A DNA stretch of 12,860 nucleotides from an uncultured Collinsella sp. (GTDB lineage Bacteria; Actinomycetota; Coriobacteriia; Coriobacteriales; Coriobacteriaceae). The notes under the pieces are model-generated. The model made no database searches. It was given only the letters and a program-made list of their open reading frames with translations, and was not told where the DNA came from. The DNA is taken from contig CAADSP010000068.1 in the NCBI GenBank assembly GCA_900751755.1, forward strand, positions 1 to 12,860. The letters run 5' to 3'. This document shows positions 5,917 through 12,797 of the stretch, in pieces. Every line of letters begins with the position of its first letter. Position 1 is the stretch's first letter. Position numbers and translations under genes: made by a program.

Positions 5917-8900
5917 CTACATCTGCTTGCGACGACGATCGCTCAGCGTCACACCAGCGGCCACGAGGGTGATACCGCCGATGACGAACACCTCGCCCGC
6001 AAGAGCGGAATTGTCGCCAGTCTGGGCGAGCGCGGCAGGCGCAGCCTGTTTCTTGGCAACGGGGGCCTTTGCAGCAGCCTGCGCAACCTGAGGCTTGGCC
6101 TGCGGCTCAGCCTTGGGATGATACTTGTCGTACTCGGCCTGTGCGGCAGCCAGGGCATCCTTAGCATCGTTAAGCTCGGCAAGCGCGGCGGCATAGGCGT
6201 CGTTGGCATCGGACAGTTTGGCATCGGCATCGCTCAGAGCAGCCTTGAGACCAGCAGCGGCATCGACGGCGGCCTTATAGCGAGCGTAGGCAGCGTTCAG
6301 CTTGACCAGCTTCTCGTTGCCCGTCGTGCCCGCGGCAAGAGAGGCCTTGTGGTCGACAGCCTCAAGATCGGCCTTGAGTGCCTCATCGTTGGCAAGCTCG
6401 GCCTTGGCCTTGACGATATCGAGGTTCGCATCGACGACGGCTTTGTTGGCGGCCTCGAGCTGCTTCTGGGCATCGGCGACACCGGCGACGGCAGCGTCAT
6501 AGGCGGCCTTGGCGTCGTCGACCGCCTTCTGGGCACCGGCGAAGCGCTCGAAGGCCTTGTTTGCGGTGGCAAGCTCGTCCTCGGCGGCCTTGACCTTCGC
6601 CTGTGCGTCGGACAGGGCCTGCGTCTTGGCGGCAACTGCCTGCTTGGCGTCCGAAAGAGCGGTCGCGGCTTGCGTATCTGCGGTCTGGGCCTTGTCAACG
6701 CCAGCCTGGGCAGTGTCGTCGGCCTTCTTGGCATCGTCAAGCGTGCCCTGCTTGTTCGCAAGATCCGTCTTGGCGGCCTCGCGCTTGGCGGTAAGATCCT
6801 TGACCGAAGCAGTGGCGTTGTCATACGCCTCATTGGCCTGATCGGATTTTGCCTTGGCGGCATCGCGGGCGCTGCGAGCCTTCGCCTTGTGAGCAGCGGC
6901 CTCGGCTGCCTTCGTCTTGCTGTCAGCAAGCGTGGCGTTTGCCTTATCGAGAGCTGCCTGGGCAGTAGCGGCCTTGCTCTTGGCGGCATCGAGGTTCTGC
7001 TTGAGGGACTCGATGTCGATTCCGCCGAGCGCGTCCTTCGCGGCGTCGTATGCCGTCTTCGCGGCGGCGGTGCCGGACTTGGCCTTCTCGTACTCGCCCT
7101 TGGCGGTGTTCATGTTCACATCTGCTGCGGTGAAAGCGTCCTGGGCGGCATCCTGCCCGTTTACAGCTGCGAAGTAAGCTTCCCTAGTAGTTCCAAAGTT
7201 CTTCTGCGCCTCGGCGAGCTTGCCCTGAAGCTCCTTGAGCTGCGCCTTCTGCGCCTGCGTGCCGCCAGCATTATAGGCAGAGTCGATGTAGTCGTTCACG
7301 AGCTTCTTGAACTCGGAGACAGTGAAATCAGCCTGAGTGTCATCAGCACTGTAATCGAAGATGGTTACCTCGGAATCGGTGTTCTTACCGCTACCGGTCG
7401 CGATACCGATGGCTTCCGTGGCGGAATCGATGATGTTGAGATAATGCCCGCACTCGTGATAGATGCTGTTGTAGTTCTGGTAGATGTAATAGGAATCATA
7501 TCGGTGGCTGCCGAGTTCGTCGCCATACTGCGCGACGTACTTATCGAATGCCTCCTTCTCCTGTGTGTAGAGGCCGGTGTAGGGCCAACCGAGTGTATCC
7601 TCGGTCTCGCCGCCGGTATATGCGCCGCCTCCGCCGGCAAGATTTTCCCCGTTGTCGAAATAGCAGTTCGAGTGTCCCCAGATGTTCGATGAATATGATG
7701 TATTAAGGGCTGCCGCCACAGTCATGCGGAGGCTGACGCTGAGCGCCGACTGACCGTTCGCCTTGCGGAGGTTGTTCTGGGTGTCGAGATATGTCAGGGC
7801 GTTGCGCATCTGCTCCAGGGAAAGCGGGTTGGTGTCGCGAGACATGTCCTGATCGACGTACTGGTCATACCATTCGGCCTTATCATCGGCACCGGTCAGC
7901 ATCGATACGGCATCCTGGGCGTTCTTTTTCTGCGTGGCTGTGAACTGGCTGCCGCCGATGATGTAGTTCATGAAGCCGAACATACCCTGACTGATGACTT
8001 CCTGGTCAACGGTCATGTTGGACTTTAGGTCTGCAATCTGCTGCTCAAGAGCCTCAACCTGGGCATTAGCAGCGTCATAAGCCTTTTCCGCGGCGTTCGA
8101 AGCGGCGCATGCCGTCTCCCACTCGCCGCGTTTCTGCTTGCGAACTTCGACAAGCTTATCGTACGCGGTCTTCTTGTCTGCTTCGGTCTGCTGCGCCTTC
8201 TCGTATGCGGCCTTGGCGGCATCGCGCTCGCTGGCCGCGTCCTTGTACTCCTTGTTTGCCGCATCGTATGCAGACTGGGCAGATGCCACGGCAGCGTTGG
8301 CGGCGTTGGCCTTCTCCTGCGCGGCGGTGGCGGTATTCTGGGCCGCCTGCAGGTTCGCCTGGGCGGTAGCGTCGGCATCCGTCGCGGCATTGAGCTCCGC
8401 CTGCGCGGTCTTGAGCTCACCAGCAGCAGCGTTCTTGGCGGCCTCAAGCGCACTCAGGTCAACACCCGTACCCGAGACGGCAGCATCGAGCGCGGCCTGC
8501 GCCTGGTTGAACTTCTGCTGGGCGTTATCGCGCGCGGTGGTTGCGGCTGCGAGAGCAGCGGCAGTCTCCTGCTTCTTGGCCTGGGCAGTCGTCAAAGCTG
8601 CCTCGGTATTCTGCTTTTCCTGCTGGGCGCTGGCCTCGGCAGCCTTGGCCTGGTCCAGATTGCCCTGTGCAGTAGTAACGGCCTTATTGGCGTCATCGAG
8701 CTTTGCCCGCGCGTCCTCGACGGCCTTCTTGGCGGCCTCGTACTCGTCCATACCCATGGCCCCGAGCTTGGCCTTGGCATCATCGAGGGCCTTCTTGGCC
8801 TCATCCTGCTTTGCCTTGGCGTCCTTGAGCGCCTGGGTCTTATCCTCGACACTCTTGTTGGCCTGATCGAGCTGATCGTTCAGGTCGCCCAGCTTCTTCT

Positions 8901-9372
8901 GCTGCTGCTCGGTCTTTTCGACGGCTGCCTTAAGCTCGTCGATCTTCTCCTGAAGCGCGGCTACCTCGGCCTCGTTCTGCTCGGCGGCGTTATCGGTCAC
9001 GGCCTGCGAGGCCTGATTCTTTTGCTGCTGTGCCTGCTTTTGAGACTGGCCCGCCGCGTCGGCCTTCTTCTGGGCGGCATCGTAGGCGGCCTGAGCGTCC
9101 TTGAGCTGCTTTGCCGACTCCTCGGCCAGCTGGGCAGCCGTCTTTACGACCGCTTGGTTACCGGCGGCAACGGTATTCTCTACAGAACTACCCCCCCCCT
9201 GAACAGAATCGCCGTTATCGGTTGACGGTGCGGCGATTGCCGCCAGCGGCGACATGAGCGGCTGAGCGATGAGGCCCGCCGTCAAAACGGTTGCGACGGC
9301 GCGGTTAGCAACGCCCTTGACGTTGACAGTCTTGGCCCGAGGCTCAAAGTGTTGTGGACTGTAGTTTGCCAT
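5917..9372 (-). CDS. Large LAXTG-anchored coiled-coil surface protein with CAP domain (SEC10/PgrA-like)
   Basis: A 1151-residue predicted cell-wall protein. The signal peptide has a long charged n-region (about 1-24), a hydrophobic core (25-47) and probable cleavage after A48 (AIAA-PST). A low-complexity linker with GGG (59-61) follows. Residues about 75-455 and 700-1085 are alanine/lysine/aspartate-rich heptad-like helices, predicted coiled coils with Gly breaks near 203-207, 300-303 and 782-784. Between them, residues about 470-700 form a different domain resembling CAP/SCP: GHSNC at 566-570, GENLAGG at 575-581, and ECGHYLNII at 640-648, with H567, E576 and H643 as candidate CAP cavity residues. 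The C-terminus has a proline/alanine linker, LAQTGD (1115-1120), a hydrophobic span and RRRK: a sortase sorting signal. Arms flanking a CAP domain recall the SEC10/PgrA surface-exclusion family. GGGAG lies near the ATG. A G9 tract interrupts codons 58-61. The ligand or substrate is unknown. Confidence 0.9.
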   Translation of the reverse strand: MANYSPQHFEPRAKTVNVKGVANRAVATVLTAGLIAQPLMSPLAAIAAPSTDNGDSVQGGGSSVENTVAAGNQAVVKTAAQLAEESAKQLKDAQAAYDAAQKKADAAGQSQKQAQQQKNQASQAVTDNAAEQNEAEVAALQEKIDELKAAVEKTEQQQKKLGDLNDQLDQANKSVEDKTQALKDAKAKQDEAKKALDDAKAKLGAMGMDEYEAAKKAVEDARAKLDDANKAVTTAQGNLDQAKAAEASAQQEKQNTEAALTTAQAKKQETAAALAAATTARDNAQQKFNQAQAALDAAVSGTGVDLSALEAAKNAAAGELKTAQAELNAATDADATAQANLQAAQNTATAAQEKANAANAAVASAQSAYDAANKEYKDAASERDAAKAAYEKAQQTEADKKTAYDKLVEVRKQKRGEWETACAASNAAEKAYDAANAQVEALEQQIADLKSNMTVDQEVISQGMFGFMNYIIGGSQFTATQKKNAQDAVSMLTGADDKAEWYDQYVDQDMSRDTNPLSLEQMRNALTYLDTQNNLRKANGQSALSVSLRMTVAAALNTSYSSNIWGHSNCYFDNGENLAGGGGAYTGGETEDTLGWPYTGLYTQEKEAFDKYVAQYGDELGSHRYDSYYIYQNYNSIYHECGHYLNIIDSATEAIGIATGSGKNTDSEVTIFDYSADDTQADFTVSEFKKLVNDYIDSAYNAGGTQAQKAQLKELQGKLAEAQKNFGTTREAYFAAVNGQDAAQDAFTAADVNMNTAKGEYEKAKSGTAAAKTAYDAAKDALGGIDIESLKQNLDAAKSKAATAQAALDKANATLADSKTKAAEAAAHKAKARSARDAAKAKSDQANEAYDNATASVKDLTAKREAAKTDLANKQGTLDDAKKADDTAQAGVDKAQTADTQAATALSDAKQAVAAKTQALSDAQAKVKAAEDELATANKAFERFAGAQKAVDDAKAAYDAAVAGVADAQKQLEAANKAVVDANLDIVKAKAELANDEALKADLEAVDHKASLAAGTTGNEKLVKLNAAYARYKAAVDAAAGLKAALSDADAKLSDANDAYAAALAELNDAKDALAAAQAEYDKYHPKAEPQAKPQVAQAAAKAPVAKKQAAPAALAQTGDNSALAGEVFVIGGITLVAAGVTLSDRRRKQM
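9191..9199 (-). repeat. Nine-G homopolymer tract inside the surface-protein gene
   Basis: The plus strand has nine consecutive C residues, so the coding strand reads G9 across codons 58-61 (Q-G-G-G), about ten codons after the predicted signal-peptide cleavage site. With ten G residues the next codon would be TAG. With eight, translation would read three more codons and then meet TAG. Both slip products therefore truncate the protein to about 60 residues. This is the layout of a slipped-strand phase-variation tract; actual variability is inferred. Confidence 0.7.
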
Positions 9373-9679
9373 GGCTTTCTCCCTTTGACACGGATGTATC
9401 CATACGTATCAAACGGTAGCTGTCGATTTTTGAATTCTGTTGCGCAACATTGGCGACCAGCGTATTTTTTGAAATTCACGCTCTCGTGCTTCACAGTTTC
9501 GTCACATTTGAAGGAACTGGTGCATCATATTCTCGCGGGATGGAATTGAGCCTGTGATTTGCATTTGCTCCCGCGTCATCCGCCCTATCGGATTCCGCAT
9601 CCAACAGACACCCCGCCCGCCACGGTGTAGAGTTAGGACAACGGGCGCGTTGCGCGGACCGCGCTGGAACGAGGTGGAC
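9373..9679. promoter_or_regulatory. 307-bp divergent intergenic region with a 12-bp palindrome
   Basis: No gene is seen between the surface-protein gene (minus) and the DUF389 gene (plus). It contains the perfect palindrome TGTTGCGCAACA at 9438-9449, about 65 bp before the surface-protein start, and the 8-bp palindrome ATACGTAT at 9399-9406. Either could be a regulator site. AT-rich patches such as the run at 9464-9471 fit a promoter region, and TATGAT lies on the minus strand at 9529-9524, but I could not find a convincing -35/-10 pair for either gene. Confidence 0.35.
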
Positions 9680-10819
9680 ATGGAACTCGACAAACAACAG
9701 ATCAAGCGACTACGCGAACGCCATCACCGGCGCCACGGCATCCGCCCTGCCCATAGTGAGGCTGCCGAGCAGGCTGGTCGCTTTTTAAAGCGCGCGTTCA
9801 ACATTCGCGAGGGACGCGCGCCCTATCACGTGATCCGCAAGCGTTTTGTAAACGGGGCGCGTCTGACTGGCTCCCACCTATGCATCCTGATTATTGCCAT
9901 GCTTATCGCGAGCATCGGCCTCGATATCGACTCGGACATTGCCATCGTGGGCGCCATGCTCATCTGCCCGCTCATGGGCTCGGTCCTTGCCATGGCATAC
10001 GGTATTGCCACGCTCGACCGCGAGATTACCGTCGAAGCCGTCGCCAGCCTTGCGCTGCAGATGGCCTTTTGCCTGGTCACGTCCACGCTGTACTTTAAGT
10101 TCTCGCCCCTTGGCACCACCACGGCCGCCATCATCGACAACTCGACACCCACCGTCTGGGACCTTACCGTCGCACTCGCAGGCGGCTTTGCAGGCGGGCT
10201 GGGCAACTCGCGCGACCAGGAACCCGCCACGCTCATCGCCGGCGTGGCCGTGGCGACCGCGCTCATGCCGCCCCTGTGCGCGGCGGGCTACGGCATCGCC
10301 ATCGCAAGCGGGTCACTGTTTCTCTCGGCGCTTTATGAGTTTGGCATCAACGTGGTCTTTATCGCACTGGCTGCCGAAGCCGTGCTGCTTCTTTTGCGCG
10401 TGCCGCTCAAGCGCGACCTGAACGGCGACGGTATTGTGACTGCTGAAGAAAACGCCGAGGTCGACGAGCTATCACGCAAGGTGCGCCGCCGCATTATTGT
10501 GGGCACGGTGATCTTTGCCATCCCCTGCATCGTTATGACCGCGGGTTCCATTGGCTCGGCGCAGGCCGGCGTGCAGGACGGCTACGGCGTCACCGAGACC
10601 ACACGCGAGCTTGCCGCGGTGCTGCCGGGCTTTAAGGATTACACCGTCGCCGTCGAGACCTCGGCCACCGAAGGCGAGGAGGAGGGCATCGTCGAGCGCG
10701 AGGTTGTCGCCCATGTGACGACAGGCGAGACGCTTGGGGCACACGACCGTCACGTCGCCCGGAAGCTCATCGACCTCAATGTGCCCGAGCTCGATCGCGT
10801 TGAGTTCGATGTGAAGTGA
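9680..10819 (+). CDS. DUF389 family membrane protein with EF-hand-like loop
   Basis: A 379-residue membrane protein of the DUF389 family, whose biochemical function is not established. The family core is clear: SIGLD followed by IAIVGAMLICPLMGSVLAM (87-105), then TPTVWDLTVALAGGFAGGLG (156-175) and GVAVATALMPPLCAAGYG (188-205). About seven membrane segments are visible (64-82, 87-110, 118-139, 159-174, 183-207, 213-239, 271-289), followed by an acidic soluble C-terminal region of about 85 residues. Residues 246-257 (DLNGDGIVTAEE), in the loop before the last helix, match the EF-hand calcium-loop pattern. The start at 9680 is preceded by GAGG at five bases. An upstream in-frame start at 9554 would add 42 cysteine/arginine-rich residues without a ribosome site. 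It stands alone on its strand, and no clear terminator follows. Confidence 0.9.
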   Translation: MELDKQQIKRLRERHHRRHGIRPAHSEAAEQAGRFLKRAFNIREGRAPYHVIRKRFVNGARLTGSHLCILIIAMLIASIGLDIDSDIAIVGAMLICPLMGSVLAMAYGIATLDREITVEAVASLALQMAFCLVTSTLYFKFSPLGTTTAAIIDNSTPTVWDLTVALAGGFAGGLGNSRDQEPATLIAGVAVATALMPPLCAAGYGIAIASGSLFLSALYEFGINVVFIALAAEAVLLLLRVPLKRDLNGDGIVTAEENAEVDELSRKVRRRIIVGTVIFAIPCIVMTAGSIGSAQAGVQDGYGVTETTRELAAVLPGFKDYTVAVETSATEGEEEGIVEREVVAHVTTGETLGAHDRHVARKLIDLNVPELDRVEFDVK

Positions 10820-10888
10820 TGCGGGACGCGAGGCGGGCCCGGCGCGAGCGCGCGCAGCCACGGGGCACAGGCGCAGCCAAGCGCAGCG
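10820..10888. other. Short convergent gap without a clear terminator
   Basis: This GC-rich stretch separates the convergent ends of the DUF389 gene and the sulfotransferase remnant. It contains GCGC-rich short repeats but no stem followed by a T-run on either strand, so I cannot assign a terminator to either gene. Confidence 0.3.
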
Positions 10889-11392
10889 CTACAGCTCGTA
10901 CTTGTACACGCGGTAGATGTACTTCTCGGCTTCCATCTCGTAGGTGGCGATGGGTAGACCGTAGCGGTCGTACTCGGTGAAGGTCTTGGCCTGACCCGAT
11001 GCCACGAGCATGCTGTTCGAATTGCCGACGCGCTGCACACTGCTAACGTAGCCCGAGAACGGCACCGCGATCTGGTCTTCGAGCCCGTAGGTGCGTGCCA
11101 CCTCGTCCACCGTAAAGATGCGCCCAAACGAATGCGAGCCGCGGCTGTAGTCGGTCACCACCGCGGCGCCCAGCTGGCCCCAGTCGAACTTGGGATAGCT
11201 TTCGGCCGCACCAAAGTTGTTGTCGTATAGCAGCACCTGGTAGCGACCAGTCGCTGCCGTGTCAGAACTCGGCAGATACGTCACGCTGTGCTGGCCTGCA
11301 TTGAGCGAGAAATCGCCCTGGGCCTGCAATAACTTGTCTTCAAAGCCCGAGCCAGCCCATTGCCACTCCTTTCTATTTCTGGGTCCATCTTC
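10889..11392 (-). pseudogene. Aryl-sulfate sulfotransferase remnant (C-terminal part only)
   Basis: The frame opens after a TGA at 11395-11393 and gives 167 codons before the TAG stop at 10889. It contains KEWQWAGSGFEDKL, GQHSVTYLP, YQVLLYDNN, a VxxYSR-like strand, GYVSSVQRVGNSNSMLVASG, and a Tyr-rich end with TYEMEAEKYIYRVYKYEL. This series of blade-like strands with a GQH histidine and LLYDNN matches the C-terminal part of aryl-sulfate sulfotransferases (ASST), which move sulfate between phenols. Those enzymes are usually 500-600 residues, so most of the N-terminal part is missing. Only about 50 bp separate the frame from the next gene, so the missing part is not next door. An ATG with a perfect AAAGGAG site at 11360 is in another frame and stops after six codons. 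In-frame TTG at 11329 is the only weak start. Probably a decayed fragment; a short functional protein is less likely. Confidence 0.62.
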
Positions 11393-11408
11393 TCACTGCT
11401 GGCGGCCG

Positions 11409-11447
11409 AAAATGATCCGTTTTCCTCCGACCCCGAGGGATCATTTT
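11409..11447 (-). terminator. Terminator-like hairpin after the dehydrogenase gene
   Basis: AAAATGATCC (11409-11418) and GGATCATTTT (11438-11447) form a perfect ten-pair stem with a 19-base loop that can pair further (CTC with GAG). On the minus strand the stem begins in the stop codon of the dehydrogenase gene and ends in TTTT followed by CGG. It is a plausible terminator and forms the border with the sulfotransferase remnant. Confidence 0.55.
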
Positions 11448-12406
11448 TAGTACTTGAAGAAGCCCTCGCCCGAGCTTTCGCCCAGCTTGCCTTCGTCGAG
11501 CATTTTCTTGAGGACGGACGCCATGGCCTTAAAGTTGTAGGGCATCATCATCTTTTTGAGCAGTGGGCTCACCAAACCCGGCACCTTCTGATACTGCATG
11601 ACGATGTTGTAGGCCGTCTGGATGCCCACCGTGTCGAACACGCGGAACGGACCTTTGGGCGCGCCGGTGCCGCGCGTCCACGCGAGGTCGATGCTCTTGG
11701 GGTCACTCACACCCGAGACATACAGGTCGAGGCCCGAAAGCAGCCATGGCACCAGCATGGAATTGAGCAGATAGCCGTTCTTTTCCTTGTTGACGGGCAG
11801 GGCAAGCATGCGAATGTCGTTGGCGAAGTCGACGAGCTCGTCGAAGTAGCGCTTGTCGGTTTGGTCCTGCGCCATGACCTCGGTCATGTTGTTCTTCCAA
11901 ATGGAATTGGCAAAGTGCAGCGACAGGTACTTCTCGGGGCGGCCGGTGTACTTGGCAAAGGTGCTCGGCAGCAGCGTGGAGGAGTTCGTCACGACAACGG
12001 TCTTTTGCGGGAGGACCGGGGCGAGCTTCTTGTAGAAGCCGATCTTTGCCTGGGTGTCTTCGGCCATAGACTCGATGACCAGGTCGGCGTCGGCCACGGC
12101 TTTGGCAAGATCAAGCTCTAGCTTGAGCGTAGAGTAGGCACGTTCGACGGCGGAGAGTGCCGCCTCCTTGTCGAAGGGCTGGCCGCTATCGGCGATACCG
12201 GCGCACCACTCGCCCGTGCCGTCCGCCATGCCCTCGATGGCAGCGATGTACTCCTCGCGCACATGGTCAATCTTGGGCTGGGTGCGGCCGATGCTGCCCT
12301 CGCTGCGCAACCAAATCGTCACATCGAAGCCACAGTAGGCAGCCTGAAAGGCAATCTGGCTTCCCAGCACGCCGCCGCCGGCAACGCAAACGGTCTTGTA
12401 GCTCAT
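11447..12406 (-). CDS. 3-hydroxyacyl-CoA dehydrogenase family protein
   Basis: A 319-residue NAD-dependent enzyme of the 3-hydroxyacyl-CoA dehydrogenase family, usually oxidising L-3-hydroxyacyl-CoA to 3-ketoacyl-CoA. The N-terminal Rossmann domain has GGGVLGSQIA (10-19). The catalytic positions known from the family are present: serine in TNSSTLLPS (S142/S143), histidine in LHFANS (H164), glutamate in TEVM (E176) and asparagine in GYLLNSMLVP (N215). The usual HFFNP reads HFANS, followed by IWKNN. I recall a HFAN-IW subfamily in Firmicutes but cannot confirm it here. The C-terminal helical domain is complete and ends in GEGFFKY. GAGAGG lies nine bases before the ATG. No thiolase, crotonase or acyl-CoA dehydrogenase gene is nearby, so the pathway (butyrate-type, hydroxybutyryl or another hydroxyacid substrate) cannot be decided. 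Confidence 0.9.
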   Translation of the reverse strand: MSYKTVCVAGGGVLGSQIAFQAAYCGFDVTIWLRSEGSIGRTQPKIDHVREEYIAAIEGMADGTGEWCAGIADSGQPFDKEAALSAVERAYSTLKLELDLAKAVADADLVIESMAEDTQAKIGFYKKLAPVLPQKTVVVTNSSTLLPSTFAKYTGRPEKYLSLHFANSIWKNNMTEVMAQDQTDKRYFDELVDFANDIRMLALPVNKEKNGYLLNSMLVPWLLSGLDLYVSGVSDPKSIDLAWTRGTGAPKGPFRVFDTVGIQTAYNIVMQYQKVPGLVSPLLKKMMMPYNFKAMASVLKKMLDEGKLGESSGEGFFKY

Positions 12407-12420
12407 AGGAACAGTCCTCT

Positions 12421-12460
12421 CTTACGTAATTCCATAGATGTGTATTTATTCAAACGTAAG
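12421..12460. promoter_or_regulatory. Inverted repeat upstream of the dehydrogenase gene
   Basis: CTTACGT (12421-12427) and ACGTAAG (12454-12460) are perfect 7-bp inverted arms separated by 26 AT-rich bases, just upstream of the ribosome site (12416-12421) on the minus strand. The spacing and the AT-rich centre fit two operator half-sites around a promoter, but no strong -35/-10 pair is visible. Confidence 0.35.
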
Positions 12461-12576
12461 GAGGACGCGCGCTGGGGGTGGGTTCTATAAACGGACGGTA
12501 ATTTGCGGCGAACGGCTACACCTGTTCATTAACTCAGGGCTTTACAGGCCGTTTTTTGGCGCTGCTGAACCGCTGT

Positions 12577-12706
12577 TTTCGGAAGTGCGGGGAAAAATCG
12601 GATTTCGCCGACCAGACCGGCTTTTTTAGCAACAAAACCACAGGTAACGAGAGCTCAAAAGAGCAGTGTGCTCGGAGGTTTGGAGTTTTTCCCCGCACTT
12701 CCGAAA
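12577..12706. repeat. 130-bp element with perfect 21-bp terminal inverted repeats
   Basis: Arms at 12577-12597 and 12686-12706 are perfect reverse complements over 21 bases (shared core CGGAAGTGCGGGGAAAAA) and enclose 88 bases. The interior holds a small hairpin GCCG-ACCAGA-CCGGC followed by TTTTTT on the plus strand, and GAGCAGTGTGCTC at 12661-12673, a five-pair stem with a three-base loop. There is no clear target-site duplication, no transposase and no convincing reading frame. It could be a MITE-like or palindromic dispersed repeat, or a structured RNA closed by a long stem. Confidence 0.7.
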
Positions 12707-12758
12707 TACGAGTCCGCCGAAGGCGTCAACAAACCCATTTACGCAACATATGTCCAGT

Positions 12759-12797
12759 AAAAACGGGTGGCAGCCGCTACGGCTAACACCCGTTTTT
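12759..12797. terminator. Strong bidirectional terminator
   Basis: AAAAACGGGTG (12759-12769) pairs with CACCCGTTTTT (12787-12797), and an inner stem AGCCG/CGGCT (12772-12776 with 12780-12784) closes the loop CTA. Both strands have an A-run before and a T-run after the GC stem, the form of a bidirectional intrinsic terminator. On the minus strand it would end a gene lying beyond the right edge; on the plus strand it would end a transcript across the 130-bp element. Confidence 0.75.

Noticed and set aside
5884..7692. A 602-residue plus-strand open frame opposite the surface-protein gene.
   Set aside because: It is the antisense image of alanine/lysine-rich coiled-coil codons, giving Gly/Leu-rich low-complexity text with no domain and no ribosome site. 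The minus-strand frame has signal peptide, CAP motifs and sorting signal.
8138..8866. A 242-residue plus-strand Ala/Ser-rich open frame.
   Set aside because: Also an antisense shadow of the coiled-coil region; composition only, no recognisable fold.
9554..9679. An upstream in-frame start that would lengthen the DUF389 protein by 42 residues.
   Set aside because: No ribosome site precedes it and the added residues are unlike the family; 9680 has GAGG at correct spacing.
11342..11360. ATG at 11360 with a perfect AAAGGAG site on the minus strand, as a start for the sulfotransferase fragment.
   Set aside because: It is out of frame and stops after six codons. The same bases encode the KEWQW part of the fragment, so the ribosome site is coincidental.
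12556..12786. A 76-residue plus-strand frame crossing the 130-bp element.
   Set aside because: TTG start with no ribosome site, and it reads through both inverted-repeat arms. A structural or repeat element explains the sequence better.
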